Origin: Sphagnum magellanicum
Lineage: Eukaryota > Streptophyta > Sphagnopsida > Sphagnales > Sphagnaceae
Assembly (NCBI GenBank): GCA_021904315.1
Contig: CM038922.1
Location: 9,585,347-9,649,346 of the forward strand
Direction: 5' to 3'
Length of the DNA stretch: 64,000 nt
Under the pieces are notes generated by a model, which worked only from the letters and a program-made list of their open reading frames with translations, searched no databases and had not been told where the DNA came from. Made by a program: the position numbers and the translations under genes. Shown piece after piece: positions 13,127 to 24,093 of the stretch (position 1 is its first letter; each line of letters opens with the position of its first letter).

Positions 13127-13144
13127 AAGAGGGGGGGGGGGTAA
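13127..13144 (+). other. Polypurine tract of gypsy A
   Basis: AGAGG followed by a run of about eleven G, a few bases before the TG that opens the LTR. This is the expected site and composition for the plus-strand primer. Confidence 0.7.
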
Positions 13145-13540
13145 TGTTAAGGGAGTAGTTACTTGTGGTAGGAATTAGTTAGTATATTTCTATTTACCTA
13201 ATTATTGTTTTAAGAATTACTAGCTAGATTCCATAGTTTTTATCACCGTTTGAATTTGAATAGAACATAGGATTGTTTTTTTTATGAATATATTTGGAAA
13301 AGAAGAGGAGAAAGTAGTCATTGTAGAACATTGAGTTTTGATGGAGTATGAGAGAAAAACATTTTGATTTCTAGAAAAGCTTCACTCCCATAACTAAATT
13401 TGTTGTTTTGATGTTTTTATCATACTTTCATTATTGGATTTTAATTCTAAAACTAGATGAGTAGATTTGAATGAATTTTTTTATTAATATTAGTTTTATG
13501 ACGTTTCAGTCAAAATTTAAATTAGAATATAAGATTAGAG
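13145..13540 (+). repeat. Gypsy A 3' LTR
   Basis: It starts TGTTAAGGGAGTAG right after the purine tract. The opening TGTTAAG is shared with the LTRs of B and C, but the remainder is not obviously alike. The right end is inferred from where minus-strand integrase sequence of element B begins (about 13,541). It could be a few tens of bases shorter. Confidence 0.6.
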
Positions 13541-13544
13541 ATTC

Positions 13545-14880
13545 TATATTTGCCATTGGTATATCTGCATGTTAGCTTAATTGGCCCCATAAAATCAAAT
13601 TCCCATTTCATAAATGGTTCCTTTGGAAGACTTGTGACCAACTTTGCATAGTTGGCCACCAATATCCAACATCCAATATCTTCCTTTTTGTGATTTCAGT
13701 TGCAAAATGCCTTCATGATGGTCCTTCATGCAGTTCTCTCATCAGCATATGTGCTTCTATAGTTGTCAAACATCTTCACAGTTTGTTGTCTTGACCCATT
13801 ATGTACAATTCACCATTCTTCAATATGAAAGGTTATGTTCTCCTAACCAATCTTTACCTTTTTTGTACATATAATGTGTCCTCAATAGGGCCTATTCTCA
13901 AAAATTATTTTACATCATTCAGCCATTCCATCTATGTGTAAAACAGATTTGTATTTGTGGTTTTATCAAGCACACCTATGGGTTTTATAATATTTGATAG
14001 TCTTGACAATGCATTTGTAACTACATGAATTTTTCTTGGCTTATACACTACTGTGAAATCATATTTTAGGAACAATAACAACCATCTAATTATTCTCCCC
14101 AAAACTTGTGGTTTGTTAACCAGATAGACCAATGTCATATGATCTACATAAAAAACAAACTTATTACCCACAAATAATGTCTAAATTTGTGCAAAGTAAA
14201 AACCATTACTAAAGCCTCTCTTTGTGTTATGTTATAATTTTGTTCTACTATGTTCTGAATTCTAGAAGCATACACCACCAGTTGATCACTCTTCCTTGTT
14301 AAATTTTAAGACAACACAACTCCCATAGTTAATAAAAATGCATTTGTATGAGCATGAAACTCCACTTGCCACTTTGGTGATATCAATATCGGTGTTTCAA
14401 TATACTTTTGTTTGATCAACTCCCAAACCTTCTAACATTCTTTTGTCCAAAGAAAAATATGTCTTTATGGTCAATTTTGTGATAAGTGCCATAACAGCAG
14501 CAAAGTTTTTGATAAAACATTTATAAAACATGCCATCCCATTAAATACTTGAATCTGCTGTGGATTCTTAGGTGGTGGCATGTTTACTATTGCTTATATT
14601 TTCCTTGGATTTGATAGTTTCCCTTCTTTGGAAACGATAAACTCAAAGATCATCCCTGAAAATACCATGAATGCAAATTTGTTTGGATTTATATTAATGC
14701 CATATTCTTTGCACTTTTAAAAACATAATCTAAGCTTTTGCAGATGACTATCCATTTCATTACACATTGTAAAGTCAGCTAGAAATATTTTCATAAAATT
14801 GTCCAAATATTCTTAAGCAATTGTCCCAAGTTTAAAGTATAACTTGTTTCTAGCATTTGCTTACTAATGTCTAGAAAAAT
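13545..14880 (-). pseudogene. Gypsy B reverse transcriptase, RNase H and integrase start, fossil
   Basis: On the minus strand the palm text includes FMKIFLADFT with the HLQKLRLCF follow-on. RNase H (14,171-13,932) has VYLVNKPQVLGRIIRWLL, YKPRKIHVV and ALSRL. Integrase begins with a zinc-binding region and FDFMGPIKLT near 13,600. These closely parallel element A's domains, so A and B are related lineages. Confidence 0.8.
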
Positions 14881-14885
14881 CTCTT

Positions 14886-17560
14886 TTATTGTAAATCAAA
14901 ATTTCTTGTGAATTCACTACCTCCTGAGATTTTTGTGCTTCCATAGGAATAATATTTGGCATAGCTAGCCAATTTTTGTTCCATCCCTCCATGGATGTGG
15001 ATGGCCCTTTTGTTTGGGTCTATGTTTTTTGAATTTGTTGAATTGTCTCCACCATTGATTTTTTTAACCATTTTTCTTTCTCCCAGTCAGCAACATTTTT
15101 TGTTTTCCTTGGTTCTGTATCCTTGAAGACCTATTATTTAATTGCCTTACTTCTTGTTGTAACATTAACATCCACCACATTCACATCTATAATGATTGTT
15201 TGTTCTTAACAACAGGTTGAACCTCTATTGCCACAAATTTCCCATGAAACATCTTTTGTATCTAAATAAACTTTGCACAATTTGTCATTTTATGTCCATT
15301 CAAACCACATATGTGGCATGCATACGAAGAAGTTGTTTTCGAATTTTTATTCTGTTGTGCTGCCTCTGTGGTTGCCACTATGGTTTGCTCATTTTTTTTG
15401 CATGTCTCCACATTGTGATTAATCATTCCACAATTTATGTAATACTTGTTAGTCTTCCTTGTATTACTATGTGTTTTTGGTTGTGCTACTTGTTTCATAC
15501 TTTATGGTGCTGAAAATGCACTCCTTGTTTCGATAGTAGTCATTCCTTCTTCACACAACATCGTTGCCTCCTTATGTTGTTGTAGTGTTGATCGCTTCAT
15601 CCCTGCAGTCACAATTTTGAGGTATGATTGCAAGCATGCCCTAAACATAGTAGTCAAGAAACTATTTATGGTTGGTACTTGTAAACCATGAGTCCACTTT
15701 TGAATTTGTTCATAATAAACCTCCACCTTTTTAGTCTTCTCCTACTTCGTGTTCTTCAACTCTATGTATATTTGCTCATCATTATGAGTCTTTTAATGAC
15801 ATTTGCAAAATGCATGTGTAAGTTTTGAAAAAGTATAACATGTAATTATGACACTAGTCCAATGCCATATCTCTTAACATATAGCTAAACACGTTGATGA
15901 TATACTTTTAGAAGTTTTTGCATTTGCCTTCACTATAGAATTGAACATTCTAACATGAACATTCAAATCAACATCTTTTTTAAAGTCAAGATATTTAAGA
16001 AGTACCCTATTTGGCCTAATAGAATGACCATTCCTATGGTTGATAATTCCTTGAGTTATGATAGATGGTTTTTGATATGCTCTTCTTGGATTTTTAGCAT
16101 CTATACTTTTGTACCTTCCAGCAACTATGGAGTTCGTCAATGGTTAGTTTACAATTTTCTTTACATGAGTAGTCATTATTGGATTAGTAAACACCATTTA
16201 TGGTATCCCAACAACTCCAGTATTTGTTGTTGGTAGTCCAAATTCCTATTCAAATTTCTTCTCATTGAGAATCCGCCCGATCCATGACCCAAGTTTGTTG
16301 CAGATCAAATTACTATTCCCTTTCTAACAACATTCGTGTTGGGCACAACAACCATTTCCATTCCTATAATTATTATGAAAACATTAATTGATTGAATAAC
16401 CTTTATTCCAATAGGTTGTATTTGGATTTTAGTAATTGTTATTTCTGACAATCTTGGTGAAGTTGTGTTGTCTCGAGTTTGATGATGCCCCATTTTGTGA
16501 TTACCCATTGGTATCATTTGTGGTGCAAAATATGGTTTTGAATATACCTCTGGTTCTCTATTCCTAAGCTGAATGGATGGATGAATCTGTTGATTTTGTG
16601 GTCCCAATTAACTTCCCAACTCCATGCCTTTCAATTTGATTTAAACTATAGGAATTCCTAGTTTTTGGTCCTATGATTGATCCATTAATGCTCCTGCCAC
16701 ATTTTGTAACTCCACATGTTAGGCAATACCTACTCTAATGTGAAAAGGCACAAAAGGACAATCCATAATTACATGTCCTTCTTCTTCACAAAATGCATAA
16801 ACTTTTGAAAGTAATTTAGTTACCTTTGAATCCATAGATTCATGATCTCATGTTTTAGCTATGTATTTATTTGATCCTATTTTGGATTTCCTTGACGTGA
16901 GTATGACTATGGTACTTCATCCAACATATTCACTTGTGCCTCTGCATATTCAAATGATTGTAGGTAATTTTCTTCAATCTCTTCAAACACATCAATATTG
17001 GTGTTTTCTTCCACCTCCCAGTCTTCCATTGGTTCATAATAATCTGGAGATGTAGATTGGTACACAAACTTGGATTGTATACCTCTTATAATATCCTTTC
17101 TTCAATTAATTACTGATTCTAGACTTGAAGTTTCTAGCAGTTGATCATGTACTATAGAAGTTTTTGTTTTGTTTTGATCCCTATGATTTTGAACTACATA
17201 TTGCAATTTAAAAGTATACTACACCCACTCATTTGGGTGAATATTTGATTGCATCTCTTTCCATGGAGATTGTTGTCTATGATTGTGCCTTCTCTGAAGA
17301 CCACTAGTCCATACTTCATGCTTTACCACCTCTTATGGTGGAAACAACATGTGCCTTGCAAGTTTTTCTTTTGTTCTCAAAACTCGTCCGTCCAACATTA
17401 AATTTTGATATGGGGTTTTTATAATTCTTGCATGCTCCTCTCCATTTTCAAGATTGTTTTTTGTTTGTTTTTCAATTACTTAACAATTTGCCTCTAAGTC
17501 CAATTGTCATTATAAATTTCAGGTCACCATCCGATTCATCTTGTTTCACAATCCTTTTTC
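14886..17560 (-). pseudogene. Gypsy B gag fossil with zinc knuckles
   Basis: At 15,498-15,262 (minus) there is one clear zinc knuckle, CHICGLNGHKMTNC (C-x2-C-x4-H-x4-C), and an upstream C-G-x2-N-H-x4-C variant. Gag proteins bind the RNA genome through these. Farther upstream (16,140-15,874) is capsid-like text, RPNRVLLKYLDFKKD and VRMFNSIVKAN. The N-terminal part (to about 17,560) is low in recognisable motifs. Confidence 0.7.
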
Positions 17561-17750
17561 TTCAAAATTTGTAGATTGTTTTGCAGTCCTTACGGTGTCA
17601 ACTACATAGACCTTTGATACTTTCTAACATACCCCTTGTAATTTTGAATTGAAAACTAAACCACTTTTCTAAACACCTTCATTTATAGTACATACAACGG
17701 AAAATGTAGAAAACCCTCTTTTCATTGTAAAAAAAATAGAAAAAAAATCC

Positions 17751-17768
17751 CCATAAGATGGTTGCCAA
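17751..17768 (-). other. Possible primer-binding site of gypsy B
   Basis: Just inside the LTR, the minus strand reads TGGCAACCATCTTATGGG. It loosely resembles the tRNA-Asp-type site of many plant gypsy elements (TGGCGCCGTTGCCGGGG). The match is degenerate. Confidence 0.4.
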
Positions 17769-17769
17769 A

Positions 17770-18396
17770 TGGTAGATGTGGATTTAATTTTTGCAAAACT
17801 ATTCTACACTACTATAACAATAGATTTGCACTACAATATGCACACATTCACAATTCTTGCCTTGATTCTAAAGGCACCTACCTCTGTAATTCATTAAAAC
17901 ACCATATTCATGGTTATCTCATACAACTAGAAATTTTCACTTCAAAATACAATGTAGAAAAAATCTAGAACAAAATTATAATTCATTTCATTATATTTTT
18001 GATACTACAAAAAATTCACACAACAATATGAATATGAAATCATTGTAGAAGTTTATACTTCTATGATTTACTAAAAACTTCCATCAAAATACAACAAATT
18101 TCCATGTTCAGATGAAATGAAATTAAAACAACAAGATAAAATTTGTGTATATCAAAAACAAAATTTGTGGTTTTCCACTACAAAGTACCTACATCTCTTC
18201 CTTTATTCCAAAACTGTGTGTCTAAAAATGAAATCCTTTTCACATAATTCCCATCCTTGGGCAGTCCCCAAATCACATCAACATGATTCAAAACTAAACA
18301 AGAATTCAAAATTCAAACCTATAATGTTCAATGATCAATCCTTATCCTAAATGCTTTGTTCATCCAAAACAATGTAATCAACCTACCTTCTTAACA
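17770..18396 (-). repeat. Gypsy B 5' LTR, 627 bp
   Basis: On the minus strand it opens TGTTAAGAAGG and ends TACCA. Nearly the whole length aligns with 52,292-52,884, with many scattered differences. In the second copy the TG edge is preceded by a purine tract, and here the CA edge is followed by a primer-binding-like site, so the two copies define the LTR. Confidence 0.8.
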
Positions 18397-19782
18397 AACA
18401 CGATTTACAAACAACAAAAAGTCTTTAGTCTTTGGTCTCTAGAGATTTAAAACTCTTCTTCTTTCCAAAGATCCAAAGTCTTTTTCTTTCTAGAGATTCA
18501 AAACTCTTTCATATTTTTCATACTTATTCCAAGTTTCCATTGTTTAATTTTATGTTTTAAGTTTATTTATTTTTATATGTTTTCATAATTTTTATAATCT
18601 ATTTTATTTAGTTTTCACTTCATTTTTCCTTAGTCTTCATACTTTTGTTAGTTTTTAGTTTTCAATCTAAGTTTTTAGCTTCAAATTTTCAATGTAGATT
18701 TTAGATTTTTATTTTCTTCAAAGTTCATATTTGTAATGGATCCCATTACACTCGGAAAGGTTGTACTAATTTGGATATTACTCTCTGTGACATTGGGCAA
18801 TTGTGCACTTTTCAAATCATGGGTGCATAATATTTTTTCTTAACAATGATCCTTCAATAGGGTGGCACTTCCTACCATTTTTAAGTACAATTTTGAGTAG
18901 GAAAAGATTTCCATCTTAGTTGTGGTGGAAAAAGCCTAGGCAACATGTTCAATGGGATTTTGTGGAAAGTATAGTATGGCAGACAATTGTTGAAATGAGG
19001 CATAGGAAGTTCATGGGTTATTATAGAATGATTTTTGAAGCTTTCAATAATTTAGTCAAAGAATTGATATCGTTTCTTTAATCCTAGTGTGTGAACCTTG
19101 ATTGACCACAAGTAGAAATAAAATTTTCTATAGCTATTGATTTTTATAGGTTGACTCATTGAACTAGTGCCACATACATGGTCGATCGGTTCAATGTGGG
19201 AACATCAACCATAAAGAAATAGTGGACATAGTGTGTGATGCCCTATGTGATAAAAACAAGTTGTTTAGTAAGTATATTAATATTCCATTTGGTGAGTGTT
19301 TACAAAAAATATAGATTATTTCCATGATTTTACATGCTTGCTTAATATTTGTGGAGCTATAAATGGTTTTCACATACCATTAACATCACTCCTTAATAAA
19401 AGAATGAAAATTGTAGCTAATGTTTTTTTTAATAGGAAAAAATTCATAGGATTGTGATGTAAACAAAAAAATTTGGAATGTTTTTGTTGGCCAACTTGGT
19501 GGACTTCATGACAATGGGTAATTTAAAATGTACAGTGTTTATAGATAGCTCAAGAATCATGAGATTTACAAGAGCCAATGGTGGTTGTTAGAGATGTGAC
19601 ATGTACACCTTATATCATTGGTGATGTAACATACCCAATTTGACCATACTTATAGAAGAATTGGAAGACCTATAATGGAGTTGATGTGGATAAACAAAGA
19701 AATGATTCTAGTATGAATTCAAGGAGGGTAATCATCAAAAATGCCTTTGGATCATTAAAAAATAGGTGGCACAAAGTGAGAG

Positions 19783-20791
19783 TGACGCACTCCTAACTCC
19801 TTAAAGGGCTCAAATGTGAGCCCAAGTAGAAAGCAGCGGAAAAGGAGGAGTCGAAGCACACTCCCTAGCTCACAACACTTTGAGGGGTAGAGGGGCGTGT
19901 TGGAGCTCCGGGATGGGACTAGGAAGAGTTGACAAGCTTTAGTCACTCACACGGGCCTGCACACAACTCACACAAAGTGGTTAGTGCAAAGTTGGAGCAC
20001 CGTTGGTGCTAGGACGAGCCACGGGCAACACGGACACATAAGATTCACCACGGCCCGGACTTGGGGGAAGCCACCACCTTCCCCCTTATAGTATACTCTG
20101 TAGCTCTCCACGGAGGCTACATCTAAATGGCTATTTTTCTCGAGTGGGAGTCCCGAAATCGCGCCAAATGGGACTCCCGGGACTTTGGAGCCCCATAACT
20201 TTGCGAGCAGACCTCGGATCGCGATGCGGTCTAAAGCAAAGTTGTAGATCTCGTCGAGACCTTTCCAACGCCATGTCGCACTCCTGAATCGGACATCGGG
20301 AAGAGGTCGATTCCCGACTCTTTGTGGTCGGGAGTCAAACTGGCAGTTCGACTCCCGGCCCTTCTTTTGGCTATAACTTGTGTTTCAGATGTTCAAATGA
20401 GCCAAGAGAACCCATTTTAGACATCTACGCTTCAAGAGCTTTCCAATGATATAAAGAACGCCATAATCCATTGAGGTTTGACCCCTGCAATCGCTCTCTA
20501 AAGTTTCGGGAGTCCACCGGGACTCCATCTCCCAAAGTGGGAGTTGCCTTGGGAGTGTGAGGGTTCATTCCCTCACACTTTCTAACACTTTCTCACACTC
20601 CCGGGAGTATGTGATGTGACTCCTGGGCTTCCTCTTGCCTTGACTCTCGGGCATCCTCTTAGCTTAACTCCCGGGCTTCCTCTTGGCTTAATTTCCGGGC
20701 TTCCTTTTGGCTTAACTCCTGGCTTCCTTTTGGCCCGCACCCTTGCAATTCCCTTTGCCTTGGTCGCGAGCCCAAAGCTAGGGTTGCGACA
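19783..20791 (-). repeat. Solo LTR 1, chromovirus family of element D, 1,009 bp
   Basis: On the minus strand it runs from TGTCGCAACCC to GTGCGTCA, like the LTRs of element D (53,698-54,521), and shares long stretches with them. A perfect 5-bp duplication GAGAG flanks it (19,778-19,782 and 20,792-20,796). No internal retrotransposon sequence remains, so it is a solo LTR left by LTR-LTR recombination. The second Harbinger copy at about 44,231-44,260 shows the uninterrupted site. It is about 185 bp longer than D's LTR, partly from a 24-bp tandem array. Confidence 0.92.
20617..20735. repeat. 24-bp tandem repeat, five units, in solo LTR 1
   Basis: Units of the form TAACTCCCGGGCTTCCTCTT plus GGCT repeat five times, the last one base short. 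The array lies near the 5' end of the minus-oriented LTR, and D's LTRs and solo LTR 2 lack it. It creates a spurious proline/leucine-rich ORF. Confidence 0.9.
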
Positions 20792-21359
20792 GAGAGGTTT
20801 TAATTCGAAGGTTGATAGAGTTGCAAGAGTTGCTACTTGTTATGTTCTTCACAATTATTATTTAGAATGGGGTGCATGTGAATTGGGTCCTCCAAATGTA
20901 GTAGCTCTTCAAAACAATCTCCAAGGATTTGGTGATAGATTACCACCAATTAGAGAAGGAGAAATTGCAAAGGTTGAAGAAGAAAAACTTATAACTGCTT
21001 TGTTTAAGCAATGGTTGATTAGCAACCCAATTCAAGAATAAATTATTCACATGCATTACCATTTGGCCTTCAATTTGTTTTTACTTTATGGAAGCACAAT
21101 TGATGTTAAAATGCAATGATAGAACAACGAATCAAACATTTGGGTTTTTATTACCACGGGCCAAAATGCAAATACATTTTTAATCACATCAATTTTGTGA
21201 AAATAATTCCAAGCCACAACAAAAGGTTCAAGCCCCTATATAAGTTACATGAAATAAACACAACTACCCTATTGCCCATGGTCAAGCTCAAAGTGCATAC
21301 AAATGTCATCTTCAAAAATCTTTTGGCTTTTAGAACCTTAACAAATAATGCTACCATTT

Positions 21360-22040
21360 GCAATTGACCTTGCACTATCAATTTTCTACTTGTTTGTTCA
21401 CTTTGATGCATCTATGTTGCAATCCTTTCAATCATCTCCATCTTCATCTTTTCTATTTCTTTCACACCTTAAATTCTTTAATGGCATCAACAATTATAAA
21501 GGAACTTGCATGCAATTTTCTTTTTTTATTTTCCATTTTTTTGGTTGGCTTTGCCTTGCACATTAGGCAATTTACAAGCCCTAATTCTCAAAATGTTTGA
21601 GCCTATAGATGGAGCATGAACCTCCTTTTCATTTCCACAATTAAAAATAAGAATGGTTGTGGTGGACTAAAATGTTATTGAGTGCCTTGTGTCACATCAT
21701 CATCATTCACCTCAAACGTTTGAATTTCAAAATGCGAATATAAATGATGGACTCCTTGATCAATTACATTGGTAATGCCATTAATCTTGGTTGTGCTTCT
21801 AAACATCTAATCAAATATCTCAAACCATGGTTAATCAGAAATGGATGCATTAGTCACCTGAATTTTCTTCTTTTCAATCTCATATTCATCTTTCATTTTA
21901 CTCCACTTGTCACACATTTGCTTCCAACTTGGATGCACCCCCAAAAAATGTGCATTTAGTTACTTTGTAAAATCCTTTCAATTTGTTTCCCAAAAAGGTT
22001 TTTGATTATACTCCCAAAATTTCTCTTCACAAATAAGTTG
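21360..22040 (-). pseudogene. Harbinger ORF1 (Myb/SANT-like) remnant, copy 1
   Basis: The minus strand of this stretch matches the SANT-like ORF region of copy 2 (45,662 down to about 44,830). Plant Harbinger elements encode such a DNA-binding partner of the transposase. Motifs like HFLxVHPSWKQM are visible. The N-terminal part is missing because homology ends at about 22,043. Confidence 0.55.
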
Positions 22041-22044
22041 AAGA

Positions 22045-22425
22045 AACACCTTGCCTATGGCAATAAGACGAAAACCACCAATGTCCTTTGCCATTTCTAA
22101 CAATTTGCTAACCCCTAGCACTAGGGCCATCGACCTAGGGATATCCTCGTGAACAACAATGATAACTGCCTAGAATAATTTCAAAAACCCTAAGGATGGG
22201 TCCTTTAGTATGAAGCATCTTGAAAGATGTTCATATACCATCCTAAAAAACCTATTCAAATACAAATGGGGAGTAATGGTTAAGGTTTCGGCAACCATAG
22301 TCCTATCTAGGACAAAATTGTGCTCAGGTTGATAGTCAAAAATAGGTGGAGGGACAAGGTCTGAAGGAGGGGGTGTAGTTGGTGTAGGGCAACATCATGT
22401 CTTCTGAAGGTATAGTTGACATCAT
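22045..22425 (-). pseudogene. LINE-like (non-LTR) reverse transcriptase fragment
   Basis: The minus-strand translation contains GFLKLF, then DIPRSMALVLGVSKLLEMAK and GGFRLIAIGKVF. This fits the finger region of a non-LTR reverse transcriptase family with the pattern GxIP...LxxxxLxxLxKxxGGxRPIAxG. Only about 120 residues are readable. It abuts the truncated Harbinger edge, so one has cut the other. The subfamily is uncertain. Confidence 0.5.
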
Positions 22426-23405
22426 GGGTTAGAGAGCTCTAGCAATGCAACTGTACTTACCAATTTTCCCTAATTTTAAACATCAATGAAGATGAATGGT
22501 AGAAGAATCTTCCCATGAATGGTGAAAACGGGGTGCACATGAGACACAAAAAACTCCTCTTGAAGAGAAGATTAGTCGCCCACCACAAATCTCTCGAACC
22601 AAGCAAAAACCTTTTGATGATTCGAATGACCTCTTAGAGTAAAATACAAACATCAATGGGGCAACAAGAAGAAAAGGAACCATCCTAATTTGTTCGTTGG
22701 GTCTCAAGTAATTTGGTCAAGGGGTAGGCAAAAAGCCTACTTAACCTCATCCTAGATGGTTCGAAAGGTCCTATGAAACAAACAAGGGCACATGAACTGA
22801 GATTCAAACAACCTCAAAATGGAGTTAGACTAAGCTTGAAGCTAACCCCAAGAAGCAAGAGGAATAAAACCAAGGAGAAGCATAAGAAAGGAAAACACCT
22901 GCAAAAATAAAACAACCTAACTAACTTGAAAAATGAGGCTAGCATGAGAGTGAGCACTCTTGACATGCTTCGAGAGGCCGCATAAAGTGTAAATGCTAGA
23001 ACAATGAAGAGAAAGGGTATCTCAAATTGACAGGGGACGCAAAAAAGGATCCATTGAAAAAAAAAAAAAACAAAACAAAACCAAACCCAAAAAAAAAAAA
23101 CTTTCTTGAAACTTTCATGTCGTTATAGGAGCTTGCCAGCAATGGTGGGTCCAATCGTTGCAAGAGTGTAACAACAAAAAGAATAACTGCAAGAATTTCA
23201 CGATATTATAAAACAAAAACGTGTCCAACACTATTATACCAATGTCATCGTCTTCTTCTTTGCCTACTAACCCATGCCACCATCGTTGCTAAAATTAGAT
23301 CCTCACCTCATCTCTATACCCACAAGCTTATGTTTTTTTCACATTGTTGTTGCATTGTTAACATGCATTCACATTTTCTACCCTCAGCATTGTGTGTTTG
23401 TAACT
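22426..23405. other. Anonymous stretch, no gene recognised
   Basis: Moderately mixed composition with an A-rich run at 23,059-23,102. Some of it may be further upstream sequence of the LINE-like fragment, but I cannot support coding. Nothing else seen. Confidence 0.5.
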
Positions 23406-24069
23406 TGATGTGTAACTTGATTACACAATTGCTTAGGTAATTGTTTAACGACGTAAGTTGGGTGTAGGATTCCATAATTTGGTCATGGTGCATTGATTTA
23501 TGTCATGTGCACCATGTGATGTTGTTTTCTTGTGATTAATTGTGGAATCACATGGGGAACCATGTGATGTTATTTCCTTGTGATTAATTAAGGAATCACA
23601 TGGGGAACCATGTGATGTTGTTTCCTTGTGATTAATTGTGGAATCACATGGGGAACCATGTGATGTTGTTTCCTTGTGATTAATTGTGGAATCACATGGG
23701 GAACCATGTATTTTGTTTCCTTGATTTTGTTTCCTTTTGATTATTTGGGGAATCATGTGGTGGATAAGTTTTAGGAAGTTTCTTGATTAGTTTCTTTTTG
23801 GTTAGTATATAAAGAGGTGTTTGTGACCTTGAGAAACACCTTCATTTGTACAAAGTTATGGTATGAATACAAAGTTTGTGAGAATTGAAGTTTTGATTTT
23901 GAAAGGCTTTTGGTTTTGGTGTTGTTTGTGTGTAGTTCATGGTAGAAAAATGGGAGGCTTGCATAACCAATAGAAGGGTGGGAGGATAATTTTACAATTA
24001 AGAACATAGATTTCATAGCTATGTAGTAATCATACATAGTTTTGGTCCTAAACCTGTTCATATTGTACA
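23406..24069 (+). repeat. Gypsy E 5' LTR
   Basis: It begins TGATGTGTAACTTG and ends TATTGTACA. A TATATAAAG-like promoter element lies near 23,807. It is about 175 bp longer than the 3' LTR because of a tandem array. Confidence 0.85.
23516..23708. repeat. 48-bp tandem repeat, four units, in E's 5' LTR
   Basis: Each unit reads GTGATGTTGTTTCCTTGTGA and on to GGGGAACCAT. It holds a 9-bp inverted repeat (ATCACATGG against CCATGTGAT). The 3' LTR keeps only about one partial unit near 29,178-29,222. The repeat produces a false minus-strand ORF with a 16-residue repeat. Confidence 0.92.
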
Positions 24070-24075
24070 TCTTTT

Positions 24076-24093
24076 TGGTTCCGTAACCGGGAC
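24076..24093 (+). other. Primer-binding site of gypsy E
   Basis: TGGTTCCGTAACCGGGAC lies six bases after the LTR. It resembles the TGGCGCCGTTGCCGGGG site used by many plant gypsy elements. Confidence 0.55.

Larger units (their letters stand above)
4698..13540 (+). mobile_element. Gypsy element A (Ty3/gypsy, non-chromovirus), broken
   Basis: A long plus-strand gypsy fossil. In order: gag zinc-knuckle remnant (about 4,830-4,890), protease region, reverse transcriptase, RNase H, integrase, then about 4 kb of further coding-like sequence rich in coiled coil, a G-rich purine tract and one LTR. No chromodomain follows integrase. Lineage is tentatively Athila/Tat-like from the layout. It has many breaks and is AT-rich, so it is old. 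It lies inside minus-strand element B, whose integrase sequence ends where A's LTR ends. Its 5' part is beyond the copia insertion, left of the window. Confidence 0.8.
13541..18396 (-). mobile_element. Gypsy element B (minus strand), 5' LTR to integrase, broken
   Basis: Read on the minus strand: LTR (18,396-17,770), a primer-binding-like site, gag with zinc knuckles, reverse transcriptase, RNase H and the start of integrase. It is cut at about 13,541 by insertion of element A; the rest should lie left of the window. Its LTR matches element C's LTR (52,292-52,884), so B and C are one family. It has many breaks. It adjoins Harbinger copy 1 at 18,396/18,397. Confidence 0.8.
18760..21039 (+). pseudogene. 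Harbinger transposase remnant, copy 1 (split by a solo LTR)
   Basis: DDE_Tnp_4 type transposase, the cut-and-paste enzyme of PIF/Harbinger elements. Recognisable pieces are CGAIxGxHIPLTSL, FNRKK and, after the solo LTR, VLHNYYLEWGACELGPPNV and FGDRLPPIREGEIAKVEEEK. The first catalytic aspartate position, normally in IDGT, reads N here (codon 19,362-19,364). The glutamate normally before AFGxLK reads K (codon 19,737-19,739). The reading is broken by stops and frame changes and by the solo LTR at 19,783-20,791. Catalytically dead. Confidence 0.75.
18397..22043 (+). mobile_element. PIF/Harbinger transposon copy 1, truncated both sides
   Basis: This stretch aligns with 41,941-45,497 once the solo LTR in each is set aside. 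It holds a plus-strand transposase remnant and a convergent minus-strand SANT-like ORF remnant. This is the two-gene layout of plant PIF/Harbinger elements. Left homology starts exactly at the outer edge of gypsy B's LTR, suggesting B inserted into it. Right homology to copy 2 stops at about 22,043, where a LINE-like fragment starts. No terminal inverted repeats are visible. Confidence 0.75.

Noticed and set aside
13127-13144. G run as a possible assembly artefact or telomere-like tract
   Set aside because: Position just before an LTR fits a polypurine tract better.
15196-15691. Plus-strand ORFs rich in C, L and F
   Set aside because: They are antisense shadows of element B's gag zinc-knuckle region.
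20616-21041. 141-codon proline/leucine-rich ORF
   Set aside because: It starts in the 24-bp array of a solo LTR and runs by chance across the LTR edge into transposase sequence.
23516-23708. CRISPR-like direct repeats
   Set aside because: The 48-bp units are contiguous with no spacers and lie in a retrotransposon LTR.
23445-23756. Minus-strand ORF with a 16-residue repeat (HGSPCDSTINHKETTS-like)
   Set aside because: It is only the reverse strand of the 48-bp tandem repeat inside E's 5' LTR.
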